A stretch of 64,000 nt of DNA from Mycobacteroides sp. CBMA 271. Its GTDB lineage: Bacteria > Actinomycetota > Actinomycetes > Mycobacteriales > Mycobacteriaceae. The stretch is taken from assembly GCF_009729205.1 (NCBI RefSeq), contig NZ_VTHB01000002.1, positions 248,001 through 312,000 on the forward strand. Direction: 5' to 3'. A model generated the notes under the pieces. The model ran no database searches, was not told where the DNA came from, and saw only the letters and a list, made by a program, of their open reading frames with translations. Position 1 is the stretch's first letter, and each line of letters starts with the position of its first letter. Of this stretch, positions 46,541-54,214 are shown piece by piece. Both the position numbers and the translations under genes were made by a program.

Positions 46541-47412
46541 CGGCACCTTCTGAACTCACGCGAGACGGATCTGGGCATTGCCTGTGCCTCCTTTTGCTCA
46601 AGCTGTACTGAATCTCCTTGCGCCGCCATGCGACTCTGTGCGCTATGCGGCGTATCGACTGTGCCTACGGTTGGTGTGCACGAACCGAAGGGCTGAGCTG
46701 CCCGATCGACCGTTACCCCACCGATCCGACCGGCGCTCGACCACAGCACCCTGGCCGTGATGCAAACCCAGATGAAGAACATCGGGACGATGAAATAGAA
46801 CGAGACTCCTCCGTTCCATCCGAACATCCCCCCTTTCGGCATGAAGAACACCACCCCCGCGGGGGCCGTAATGAACGCTTGCCATAGCGAGTACCACGCA
46901 TACCAGCGGGGAAAGACAGTCTGCGATCGATCCCGGAACGCGGCAACGGCGACGACGACCATTTGGACATCACCCAGAAACGGAACGCCAATGAGCAACA
47001 GCCACAACACATCCATCCAGAACTGATATGTCTCGGGTGCCCTATCCCGAAGAGCCACGGCACCGACGACCGCCATCAGTACGCCTGCGAACGTGTAGTT
47101 GATGGCACCCAACTGCACCTGAAAGTAGGTCAGCGGACTGTTCTGCCCTTCGCACCTGCGGACAAGGGCCGAAAGCACCGCCGGATATCCAGTGCTCAAG
47201 GTGGTGCCAATCACCGCCAAGACCACCCCCATCCGAATGTTGGAGCTATTCGATTGCCACAGATGTGCGATCTCCGCCGTCGACGCGCTCGGGGAGGGCG
47301 GCGGAATGAATCCCATGATGACCAGGCCGCCCGCGAACATCGCAATACCGAGGAGCGCGACCACGATGCACCCGCGCATCACTCTTCGGTCGACCGTCGC
47401 CTCGATGTTCAC
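46537..47412 (-). CDS. Six-helix membrane protein of unknown function, first gene of mce operon
   Basis: The 291-residue protein shows six clear hydrophobic helices at roughly residues 14-36, 60-82, 95-120, 132-157, 165-190 and 197-222, then a soluble tail of about 70 residues. Motifs: SNSSNIRMGVVLAVIGTTLSTGYPAVLSAL, PETYQFWMDVLWLLLIGVPFLGDVQMV, FPRWYAWYSLWQAF. I do not recognise the family. The GTG at 47412 is the first start after the operator-like dyad. Its stop overlaps yrbEA, so it is in the mce operon, and it could be an accessory of that importer or of the upstream oxidase subunits. Confidence 0.7.
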   Translation of the reverse strand: MNIEATVDRRVMRGCIVVALLGIAMFAGGLVIMGFIPPPSPSASTAEIAHLWQSNSSNIRMGVVLAVIGTTLSTGYPAVLSALVRRCEGQNSPLTYFQVQLGAINYTFAGVLMAVVGAVALRDRAPETYQFWMDVLWLLLIGVPFLGDVQMVVVAVAAFRDRSQTVFPRWYAWYSLWQAFITAPAGVVFFMPKGGMFGWNGGVSFYFIVPMFFIWVCITARVLWSSAGRIGGVTVDRAAQPFGSCTPTVGTVDTPHSAQSRMAAQGDSVQLEQKEAQAMPRSVSREFRRCR

Positions 47413-47438
47413 CGTTGGGGCCCTTCATGATCCATACA

Positions 47439-47458
47439 AAAATACGTTATCGTTCTTT
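47439..47458. promoter_or_regulatory. Operator-like dyad at mce operon promoter
   Basis: On the minus strand AAAGAACG and CGTATTTT are separated by 4 nt; the right arm differs from the perfect complement CGTTCTTT at two positions. The same 8-4-8 dyad, in perfect form, lies at the cox3 promoter (49229-49248). It is 27 bp upstream of the first mce operon gene. Confidence 0.55.
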
Positions 47459-47584
47459 TATTACGGATGATAGTAAGGGTGCTTGCGGCTGCCGTCAATA
47501 GCGGTGCCAAACTATTACAAAGAGGCTTGAAAGCTCGGCGTCCGCGACTTAAACACGTTGCGGCGCAGGGAGTTCAGATATCGA

Positions 47585-48253
47585 TCAGATGTCGGTGCGG
47601 TAGAGCGCGCGCACGATGAAAACGATGTCGTCCTCGAGCTCGAGCATCTGCTCGATCCGCCCGCTAAACATGTTGGCGACGACCAACTCGGTTAGTGCGG
47701 CGATGACCGCACGGTCAATCGATCTGAGTTCAATGGGTTCGAGGTCACTGCCAACCGCAGTGCCGTTCACCAAAGCCCGCAGCAACGCTGCATATCGCTT
47801 GTAGGCTTCCTGCCGGAGTCGCAGTCCGTCGTCACCCACCGCGTACAGCTCGATACCGAAGCATCGGATGAACTCCGACTCTTCCGTGACCAACTGCAGG
47901 TAGGCGCGCATGGCGCCGCGCAGTTCTTCTCCCGGCTCTGCGCCCTGGGCGCCAGCAACGATCCTCTCGAAGATCAACTCAGCGCCGTCCTGCGCCGTTG
48001 CCAAAAAGCAGTCTTTCTTATGGCTGAAGTGCTCGTAGAAGACCTTCCGCGAGACGCGCGCGCGGGTGACGATGTCCGCGACAGTGACTTCGGCATAACC
48101 TTTTTCAGCAATCGCCGATACCGCGGCACGCAGCATCCGGCGGTACTGCGCTTCTTTTATGACACTCTCAGGCAGCTTCCCTCGACCACGCGGGAGGGCC
48201 GGCATGTCGGCACCGTGCGTTCCCGACAACACGGAACGGCGTGAGGAGGCCAC
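47585..48253 (-). CDS. TetR family regulator
   Basis: A 222-residue TetR protein with an Arg/Ser-rich leader and the HTH at about residues 35-85: AQYRRMLRAAVSAIAEKGYAEVTVADIVTRARVSRKVFYEHFSHKKDCFL. The ligand domain is divergent. A GTG at 48253 is preceded by TATACT 10 nt upstream, so a leaderless transcript is possible; MPALPRGRG (48205) is the shorter alternative. It lies between cox4 (49 bp upstream, same strand) and the mce operon, both of which have the AAAGAACG dyad at their promoters, so it is the best candidate regulator for both. Confidence 0.85.
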   Translation of the reverse strand: MASSRRSVLSGTHGADMPALPRGRGKLPESVIKEAQYRRMLRAAVSAIAEKGYAEVTVADIVTRARVSRKVFYEHFSHKKDCFLATAQDGAELIFERIVAGAQGAEPGEELRGAMRAYLQLVTEESEFIRCFGIELYAVGDDGLRLRQEAYKRYAALLRALVNGTAVGSDLEPIELRSIDRAVIAALTELVVANMFSGRIEQMLELEDDIVFIVRALYRTDI

Positions 48254-48302
48254 AAGCCCGTAGTATATCGATACCGCCGGACCTCACCGATTACCCGCTT
48301 GC

Positions 48303-48578
48303 TCACGCCATGGCTAGGACCACCGCCGAGAGCGCGATCAATGCCAACATCGCATATATTTCCAGCATTCGCCGAAGCCAGCGCGGGGCATCCGCGACTT
48401 CCATGAAGTAGCGACCTATTAGGAACGCCTTGAGAAGACCCACCGTAATAATCAAGATGTTCGGAATAGTCGCGTCGATCATCGACAGTCCGGGCGCACG
48501 ACCGAGCCACCAATTGGCCGCTGTGGCGACCACGAGAGCTAGCCAAACAACCATGATTCGGTCGCGAACGAGCGTCAT
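48303..48578 (-). CDS. Cytochrome c oxidase subunit IV-like protein
   Basis: A 91-residue membrane protein with three hydrophobic helices: MVVWLALVVATAANWWLG, IPNILIITVGLLKAFLIGRYFMEV and MLEIYAMLALIALSAVVLA. The middle helix with 'K.FLIG.YFMEV..AP.WLR' is typical of prokaryotic COX4/CyoD-type small subunits. It lies 6 bp after cox3. No subunit I or II is nearby, so it may serve a distant oxidase or a different function. Confidence 0.75.
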   Translation of the reverse strand: MTLVRDRIMVVWLALVVATAANWWLGRAPGLSMIDATIPNILIITVGLLKAFLIGRYFMEVADAPRWLRRMLEIYAMLALIALSAVVLAMA

Positions 48579-48584
48579 ATCGCA

Positions 48585-49196
48585 TCACCTCATGAAGTAG
48601 AGCAACGGGAAGATCAGGACCCACAGCAGGTCCACCATGTGCCAGAAAAGTGCCGAGCACTCGATATAGTTCATGCGCGAAGGTGCCTCTTGGGGACGAA
48701 GCGACTCCCATTGCATGTAGCCGAGCAGTGCCATCCCCAGCAATACGTGTAGTAGATGCAATCCGGTGAGGACGAAGTACCAAGACCAAAATCCGTCGCT
48801 GCCCAACGAATCGCCGGAACTCACATGCGAATACCATTCGACGGCCTTGAGTGACACGAATGCGGCAGCACACACCTGTGCCCCCGCGAATACTCGTGCG
48901 CCCCCACGTTTTTCACGAACCCCTTGAACCCCTCGCACCACCAGCAATGAGCTGGCCAGCAGCAGGAGCGTCATTACCGCCCCGTACCCGACCGCAAGTT
49001 TGCGTTCGCCCGCGACGAAGATGTCGTGATCATGCGCGCGTTGCCCCAGATACAGGGCGAAAAACAGGGTGAACGCGCTGAGGTCACCGAAGATGATCAC
49101 CCAGAAGCCCGGTTCACCGGGCACATGCCCTGCAGAACCCGCTTGGACCGGCCTCTCCTGTGGAGTCGAACGATTCCAGAACACGGTGGACGTCAT
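48585..49196 (-). CDS. Cytochrome c oxidase subunit III-like protein
   Basis: A 203-residue member of the haem-copper oxidase subunit III family: GEPGFWVIIFGDLSAFTLFFALYLGQRA at the first helix, then SFKAVEWY-like (FVSLKAVEWYSHV), FVLTGLHLLHVLLGMALLGY and the final CSALFWHMVDLLWVLIFPLLYF, the conserved W-H-x-V/M-D-x-x-W motif. Five helices are visible. It is short, as in NorE-like proteins. ATG at 49196 follows GGAAAGG. Subunits I and II are missing here. It leads the cox3-cox4-tetR operon. Confidence 0.85.
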   Translation of the reverse strand: MTSTVFWNRSTPQERPVQAGSAGHVPGEPGFWVIIFGDLSAFTLFFALYLGQRAHDHDIFVAGERKLAVGYGAVMTLLLLASSLLVVRGVQGVREKRGGARVFAGAQVCAAAFVSLKAVEWYSHVSSGDSLGSDGFWSWYFVLTGLHLLHVLLGMALLGYMQWESLRPQEAPSRMNYIECSALFWHMVDLLWVLIFPLLYFMR

Positions 49197-49228
49197 GCGA
49201 ACCCTTTCCCGCACAGCGCTGTACGATT

Positions 49229-49248
49229 AAAGAACGCATACGTTCTTT
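49229..49248. promoter_or_regulatory. Operator-like dyad at cox3 promoter
   Basis: AAAGAACG and CGTTCTTT are perfect complements with a 4-nt centre (CATA). On the minus strand TTTAAT (49231-49226) is a likely -10 element overlapping the dyad, so binding would block transcription of cox3-cox4-tetR. A two-mismatch copy lies at 47439-47458. Confidence 0.65.
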
Positions 49249-49293
49249 TGAGTGACCTTATACGACGCTTGCTCCAGGCGTCAACGCAGTGGG

Positions 49294-50169
49294 TCAGCCT
49301 TGGCGGCGCAGCACCACGGCCGCATCGCGGACCGCCGACGTGATCGCGTTGAGCGTGGCCGACTCGAATTTCCAATGCTGCCAGTACAGCGGCACATCGA
49401 GATACCGCCCGGGAGCCACGTCGACGAGGCCGTCCCGATCCAACTGCTCGGGCATCATTCCCCAGCCCAGACCTACCCGCAGCGCGTCGGTGTTTCCGGC
49501 AGTCGTCGGCACGTAGTGTTCGGGAACGACGATATCTCGACGGAAAAGCTTGCGCAGGAACTGATCCTGCAGTGCGTCACGCCTGTCCCATCGGATCATC
49601 GGCGCCCGTCGCACCGCATCAAGGCCCGCCTCCAGAATCCCACCCGGTAGGTGTCGCTGGACATACGCCGGTGACGCCATCCCGACGTAGCGCATGGAGC
49701 CCAACGATTCAGAACGACATCCGGCGATGGGTTTCGGCTCGGTGGTCACCGCCGCCATCACGACACCCGCACGCAAGAGCGCGGCCGAATGGTCCTGGTC
49801 CTCGATACGGATATCGACAAGCACTCCATCGGGAACTCGTGACAACACCGACCGCATCCAGGTGCCGAACGAGTCGGCATTCACCGCGATCGCAACACGT
49901 ATCGGCGCGCCGTCACCGCCCATCTCCCGCAGTGCCTCGCGTTCCAGCGTGCCGACCTGCGCCGCCAATCGCATCAACGAGGCACCGGCATCGGTTGCCA
50001 TACAAGGCTTTTCTCGACGAACGAGCACCTGACCCACCGCCTGCTCCAGCGCCTTGACGCGTTGACTGACCGCCGACGGGGTGATGATCAGCCGCCTCGC
50101 GGCAGCATCAAAGCTGCCTTCCTCGATGACGGCGGCGAAGGCAACAAGCTGCTGCGAGTCCAGACTCAC
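49294..50169 (-). CDS. lysG: LysR family regulator LysG/ArgP
   Basis: A 291-residue LysR-type regulator: QQLVAFAAVIEEGSFDAAARRLIITPSAVSQRVKALEQAVGQVLVRRE is the winged HTH, close to ArgP/LysG (Rv1985c). The C-terminal effector domain contains DALQDQFLRKLFRRD and LGWGMMPEQL, characteristic of the ArgP group, which senses basic amino acids. It is divergent from lysE and would activate it when lysine or arginine accumulates. The inverted repeats in the gap fit a LysR box. Confidence 0.9.
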   Translation of the reverse strand: MSLDSQQLVAFAAVIEEGSFDAAARRLIITPSAVSQRVKALEQAVGQVLVRREKPCMATDAGASLMRLAAQVGTLEREALREMGGDGAPIRVAIAVNADSFGTWMRSVLSRVPDGVLVDIRIEDQDHSAALLRAGVVMAAVTTEPKPIAGCRSESLGSMRYVGMASPAYVQRHLPGGILEAGLDAVRRAPMIRWDRRDALQDQFLRKLFRRDIVVPEHYVPTTAGNTDALRVGLGWGMMPEQLDRDGLVDVAPGRYLDVPLYWQHWKFESATLNAITSAVRDAAVVLRRQG

Positions 50170-50175
50170 ATTAGC

Positions 50176-50198
50176 GATTCTAATGCAACCTAAGAATC
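50176..50198. promoter_or_regulatory. Likely LysG binding region
   Basis: GATTCT and AGAATC (spacing 11) and, overlapping, CTAATG and CATTAG form inverted repeats in the 71-bp gap between lysG and lysE. Overlapping dyads of this kind are usual for LysR-type regulators. Confidence 0.5.
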
Positions 50199-50240
50199 AT
50201 TAGCTGTACCGCATCACCCAGGGACCCTAACGTCGCAGTC

Positions 50241-50834
50241 GTGACCGTTGTCTTCCTGGGTTTCCTCACCGGAATGTCCCTCATCGCCGCCATCGGCGCT
50301 CAAAACGCCTTCGTGCTCCGTCAAGGGATTCGCAGTGAGCACGTGCTGCCGGTAGTCGCCGTGTGCATCACCGGTGATTTCCTGCTCATCGTTGCGGGCA
50401 TCGGTGGCCTCGGCGGCCTGATCGCCGCTACTCCGAGTCTGCTCACCGTGACCAAAGTGGGCGGTGCCGCGTTTCTGATCGGCTACGGATTGCTGGCCGC
50501 CCGCCGCGCATTACGTCCCGGAATTCTGGTGCCGGCCAACTCCACTCCGGCCCGCCTCGGCGCGGTGCTGTTGACCGCGCTGGCCATCACCTTTCTGAAC
50601 CCGCATGTCTACCTCGACACCGTGGTGCTGCTCGGCTCACTCGCCAACGCACACCAGGACGCACGCTGGCTCTTCGGTGCGGGCGCCCTGATCGCAAGTG
50701 TCATCTGGTTTGTCGGACTCGGTTTCGGCGCGCGGTACCTCGCCGGGGTGTTCCAACGTCCGGGAACCTGGCGCGTACTCGATGCCGTCATCGCCGTCGT
50801 GATGACCGCGCTGGGCCTCTCACTGATCATCTGA
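50241..50834 (+). CDS. lysE: LysE family basic amino acid exporter
   Basis: A 197-residue membrane protein with six hydrophobic segments. It has the family signature [39 protein letters not shown] and a second-half [24 protein letters not shown] (N-P-H-V-Y-L-D-T). It exports lysine and arginine and corresponds to Rv1986, paired with Rv1985c. GTG start, divergent from lysG. Confidence 0.9.
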   Translation: MTVVFLGFLTGMSLIAAIGAQNAFVLRQGIRSEHVLPVVAVCITGDFLLIVAGIGGLGGLIAATPSLLTVTKVGGAAFLIGYGLLAARRALRPGILVPANSTPARLGAVLLTALAITFLNPHVYLDTVVLLGSLANAHQDARWLFGAGALIASVIWFVGLGFGARYLAGVFQRPGTWRVLDAVIAVVMTALGLSLII

Positions 50835-50843
50835 TCACCCTTG

Positions 50844-50883
50844 CCGAACCATTTGGTTCGGTGTTAGCGTCCTTCCCGAACCA
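50844..50883. promoter_or_regulatory. CCGAACCA operator cluster
   Basis: CCGAACCA, TT, TGGTTCGG is a perfect 18-bp palindrome (50844-50861), and a third CCGAACCA half-site lies at 50876-50883, 18 bp before the start of the DUF4334 gene. It also follows lysE by 10 bp and could fold in RNA. The best-fitting regulator is the TetR at the end of this operon. Confidence 0.55.
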
Positions 50884-50901
50884 ACTGACTTGGGAGAGAC
50901 A

Positions 50902-51369
50902 ATGGATGCCGACAAGGCCCGCACCCGTTTCGCCGAACTTCGCAGCCAACGGGACGTCAGCCCCACCGACCTCGACGAGATCTGGGCCGCCCTCGACACC
51001 GTCCGCCCCGAAGACATGCTGGGCAGCTGGAAGGGCGACGAGTTCCACACCGGGCACAAGATGAACGGCCAACTGGCCGCCGCACGCTGGTACGGCAAGG
51101 TCTTCACGTCCATCAACGATGTCGAACCCATCGTCTGCTACGACGACGACGGAAACCTGTTCTCCAACAATGCACTGAGTCTCGGCGGCGCGACCCTGTG
51201 GGATATCGAGTTCCGGGGCGAGGTCACCGGAACCATGGTGTACGACGGACAGCCCACCTTCGATCACTTCAAATGGGTCGACACGAACACACTGATGGGC
51301 ATCATGAACGGCAAGCGCCAGCGTGCCAGCGGAAACTACCTCTACTTCATCCTCGAACGTGATCAGTGA
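50902..51369 (+). CDS. GXWXG / DUF4334 domain protein
   Basis: A 155-residue protein containing MLGSWKGDEFHTGHKMNG, the G-x-W-x-G motif (here GSWKG), and the DUF4334 half with ARWYGKVFTSINDVEPIVCYDDDGNLFSN and GATLWDIEFRGEVTGTMVYDGQP. The family's biochemical function is not established. The ATG at 50902 follows GGAGAGA. Its stop overlaps the GTG of the alcohol dehydrogenase (51366-51369), so the two are translationally coupled; the family is often found with such dehydrogenases. Confidence 0.82.
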   Translation: MDADKARTRFAELRSQRDVSPTDLDEIWAALDTVRPEDMLGSWKGDEFHTGHKMNGQLAAARWYGKVFTSINDVEPIVCYDDDGNLFSNNALSLGGATLWDIEFRGEVTGTMVYDGQPTFDHFKWVDTNTLMGIMNGKRQRASGNYLYFILERDQ

Positions 51370-52433
51370 AAGTCACCGCAGCACTTAGTCGCTCAGCCGA
51401 TTCGCCCTTCACACTGGAGGAAGTCGAACTTGACGAGCCACGCGCCGATGAGGTGCTCGTCAAGATGCACGCCACCGGCCTGTGCCACACAGACCTGACG
51501 TTCAAGTCGCAGGCCCCGATTCCGGCAGTGCTGGGCCATGAGGGCGCGGGAGTCGTTGAAGCGGTCGGCGATCAGGTGCCCGATATCCGACCAGGCGATC
51601 ATGTGGTCTTGAGCTACCGCAGCTGCGGCGAATGCCGGCAATGCGGTTCGGGTGAACGGGCCTACTGTTCGCGCAACGCCCGGCTGAATCTCTCCGGGGC
51701 TCGACTAGACGGCTCGTCGACGTTGTCCCAGAACGGAGATCGCCTCTTCGGCTCGTTCTTCGGGCAATCCAGCTTCGCCCAGTTCGCGCTCACCGCCGCC
51801 GACAACACCGTCGTGGTGGACTCCTCGACCGATCTCGCCACCGCGGCACCGCTCGGGTGCGGTCTCCAAACTGGCGCCGGTGCGGTCCTCAATGTGCTGG
51901 CACCCCAGCCGGACTCGCGCCTGGTGATACTCGGCGCGGGAGGCGTCGGCCTGGCTGCGGTAATGGCCGCCAAGGCGATCGCCGTGCAGACAATCATCGC
52001 CGTCGACCCGGTGGCCTCACGCCGCGACAAGGCCGTCGAACTGGGCGCGACCCACACCGTCGACCCGAAGACCGAGGACGTGACCTCCGTTGCGCGCGGC
52101 GCCAGCCATGCGCTCGACACCACGGCGAACCCCGATGTCATCTCCACGGCGCTCGGGCTGCTGCGGCGGCGCGGCGTGCTGGTCCTGGTCGGACTGGGCG
52201 CTTCCCGCGGAACGATCGATCTCACCGACCTGATGTTCGGCGGCAAGGTGATTCGCGGGTGCATCGAGGGGGACGCGAACCCGCAAGAGTTCATTCCCGA
52301 ACTGTTGCGGATGCACGCACAGGGTCGCTTTCCCATCGAATCGCTGATCAGTCGGTACCCGGCACGCGATATCGATCAGGCCGTCGCGGATGCGCGATCC
52401 GGCAGGGCGATCAAACCAGTGCTGCTCTGGTGA
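51366..52433 (+). CDS. Zinc-dependent alcohol dehydrogenase
   Basis: A 355-residue MDR dehydrogenase. Catalytic zinc: Cys in ATGLCHTDLTF, His in LGHEGAGVVEA, Cys in LGCGLQTG; structural zinc: SCGECRQCGSGERAYC. Rossmann motif: LVILGAGGVGLAAVMAAK, with IAVDP after it (Asp, NAD-preferring). It is the aryl/benzyl-alcohol dehydrogenase-like type, but the substrate is not certain. Start and stop both overlap neighbours (GTGA), so it is the middle gene of a DUF4334-ADH-TetR operon. Confidence 0.87.
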   Translation: MKVTAALSRSADSPFTLEEVELDEPRADEVLVKMHATGLCHTDLTFKSQAPIPAVLGHEGAGVVEAVGDQVPDIRPGDHVVLSYRSCGECRQCGSGERAYCSRNARLNLSGARLDGSSTLSQNGDRLFGSFFGQSSFAQFALTAADNTVVVDSSTDLATAAPLGCGLQTGAGAVLNVLAPQPDSRLVILGAGGVGLAAVMAAKAIAVQTIIAVDPVASRRDKAVELGATHTVDPKTEDVTSVARGASHALDTTANPDVISTALGLLRRRGVLVLVGLGASRGTIDLTDLMFGGKVIRGCIEGDANPQEFIPELLRMHAQGRFPIESLISRYPARDIDQAVADARSGRAIKPVLLW

Positions 52434-52438
52434 GTGCC

Positions 52439-53020
52439 ATGCGCGCTGCGGGCCAGGCCACCCACGACCGGATCATGGCCGCGGCCAAAGCCGAGTTCAC
52501 CGAGTACGGCTTCGCCGGCGCTCGGTTAAACCGAATTGCCACCAACGCGAACGCCAGCAAGGAAAGACTGTACAGCTACTTTGAGAGCAAGGAGCAGCTG
52601 TTCGAAGCCGTTGTAGCGCAATGGATCAATGACGCGCCGTACAAGATGCCATTCAGCGCCGGGGACGTACCGGGTTACGTCGCGGGACTATTCGACAATA
52701 TCGTCGCCGACCCGCAGGGCGCACGGCTGCAGCGCTGGATCGAGCTGGAGGCCCCTGACGGGATGTTCGACAACCACGTGCTGCGCAGGATCTTCCAGGC
52801 GAAGCTCGACGAGGTACGCCACGGACAGCAGTCCGGGCTCATCGACCCGGCCTGGGACCCGATGAGCCTGCTCATGATGTTGATCGATATCGCCTACTCG
52901 ATGGCAGCGAGTGGTTTCGGCATCCACCGGATCGTAGGTGAGCCGTTGAGTGACGACACGCTCGCGGATCGCCGCGCAGCGGCCGCCGAGGCGGCACGAC
53001 GACTTGTGGGCCGTTCGTAG
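52439..53020 (+). CDS. TetR family regulator
   Basis: A 193-residue TetR regulator: THDRIMAAAKAEFTEYGFAGARLNRIATNANASKERLYSYFESKEQLFEAVV is a textbook HTH, and the C-terminal domain is of the TetR_C type (about 130 residues). A GTG at 52430 overlaps the ADH stop (GTGA) and would add three residues; ATG 52439 is taken. It probably represses its own operon through the CCGAACCA palindrome upstream of the DUF4334 gene. Confidence 0.86.
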   Translation: MRAAGQATHDRIMAAAKAEFTEYGFAGARLNRIATNANASKERLYSYFESKEQLFEAVVAQWINDAPYKMPFSAGDVPGYVAGLFDNIVADPQGARLQRWIELEAPDGMFDNHVLRRIFQAKLDEVRHGQQSGLIDPAWDPMSLLMMLIDIAYSMAASGFGIHRIVGEPLSDDTLADRRAAAAEAARRLVGRS

Positions 53021-53076
53021 GACACCCACGCGAATTGCGAAGCCCCCGGGTTGACCTCGACAGCTAAGCTCGGGAT

Positions 53077-54063
53077 GTGCCGACCGCGATACTGACCCGC
53101 CGCGGATTCCTTGCCGCCACCGCCGCCCTGGCCACGGGCGCTGCGCTGGCCGCCTGTTCCGACAACTCGGCCTCCACCTCGGAAAGCAACGGCGCCGTCG
53201 TCATCAAGCACGCGTTCGGTAAGACCGAGATCAAGGCCCCGCCGCAGCGCATCGTCAGCGCGGGATACACCGAACACGACTATCTACTGGCCCTCGGGAT
53301 CATCCCGATCGCGGTCACCGAGTGGTACGGCGGCTTTCCCTTCGCGACCTGGCCGTGGGCCACCGACCGGCTCGGCACCGCCGCCCCCGAGGTACTCACC
53401 CTCACCGATGGGCTGATGGTCGACAAGATCGCATCGCTGAAACCCGATCTGATCCTTGCGGCCAATGCCGGGCTGGACCAGGACACCTACAACAAGCTCG
53501 CAGGCATCGCGCCGACCATCGCGCAGTCGGGCAAGTATGCATTCTTCGAACCCTGGAAGGACCAGGCCAAGGCTATCGGCCAGGCGGTGTTCAAGCCGGC
53601 CGAGATGGATGCGGCGGTGCGGGCCGTCGACGCCAAGTTCAGCACCGCCGCGACCGCGCACACCGGCTTCAAAGACAAGAAGGCCATCTACCTACAAGGA
53701 ACTCTCCAAGACGGCCAGGCCGCGGCCTACCGCTCCGGCCCCAGCACCGCCTTCCTGACATCCCTCGGATTGATCGTGCCCATCGACGGCGCCGTGCAGA
53801 GCGTCGAGCCCCAGAACATTCCTGCCGATCAGCTCGCCTCCGTGCTCGGGCAGGCCGACGTACTGATCTGGGGAACCGAGTCCGATGAGCAGACGACCGC
53901 CCTCAAGGCCGATCCTGCCTTCGCGAAATTGAGCTCCTCGCTGCTGAATCGCAGCATCTTCGCCGGTAACGAGCTGACCGGCGCCGTCAACTTCAGCTCG
54001 CCACTGAGCCTGACGTACGTGGCGGACACCCTGGTCCCCCAGCTCGCGCGCATCCTGGGCTAA
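53077..54063 (+). CDS. fecB2: Iron-siderophore-binding lipoprotein (FecB2-like)
   Basis: A 328-residue ABC substrate-binding lipoprotein. The signal peptide combines a twin-arginine motif (LTRRGFLAATAAL) with a lipobox (L-A-A-C, Cys27). The body is a helical-hinge siderophore-binding protein: PPQRIVSAGYTEHDYLLALGIIPIAVTEWYG and SLKPDLILAANAGLDQDTYNKLAGIAPTI. Size and neighbours (PxpB, PxpC and AAC(2')) match Rv0265c of M. tuberculosis (330 aa). No permease or ATPase genes adjoin it. GTG start. Confidence 0.86.
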   Translation: MPTAILTRRGFLAATAALATGAALAACSDNSASTSESNGAVVIKHAFGKTEIKAPPQRIVSAGYTEHDYLLALGIIPIAVTEWYGGFPFATWPWATDRLGTAAPEVLTLTDGLMVDKIASLKPDLILAANAGLDQDTYNKLAGIAPTIAQSGKYAFFEPWKDQAKAIGQAVFKPAEMDAAVRAVDAKFSTAATAHTGFKDKKAIYLQGTLQDGQAAAYRSGPSTAFLTSLGLIVPIDGAVQSVEPQNIPADQLASVLGQADVLIWGTESDEQTTALKADPAFAKLSSSLLNRSIFAGNELTGAVNFSSPLSLTYVADTLVPQLARILG

Positions 54064-54103
54064 CGGCCTCATCGGACTTGCGGTCGTCCTGTACCTGGCC
54101 GCG

Positions 54104-54214
54104 GTGACGATCCCGATCTATTCGGCTGTCACCATGCCCCAACGCCCACCGCCCCTGTGCGATGAATCCACCCGCACCCCAGTGTGTAAAGGCGCCCTAG
54201 ACTTCGCGGAATGA
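54104..54214 (+). CDS. Possible small membrane protein, start uncertain
   Basis: One plus frame, open from 54014, reads through a hydrophobic segment (GLIGLAVVLYLAAVTIPIYSAVT) and a polar Pro/Cys tail (PQRPPPLCDESTRTPVCKG), and its TGA overlaps the ATG of the next gene as ATGA, which is typical of a real coupled gene. However, no ATG, GTG or TTG precedes the hydrophobic segment; the only good start, GTG at 54104, falls inside it. It may be a small protein with an unusual start, or a decayed remnant. Confidence 0.3.
   Translation: MTIPIYSAVTMPQRPPPLCDESTRTPVCKGALDFAE

Noticed and set aside
48157-48873. 238-residue minus-strand frame over tetR start and cox genes
   Set aside because: It overlaps cox3, cox4 and tetR in another frame; the two cox proteins have clear membrane motifs.
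51857-52438. Upstream extension of the TetR frame
   Set aside because: The open frame runs through the ADH gene in another phase; the TetR HTH begins only after 52439.
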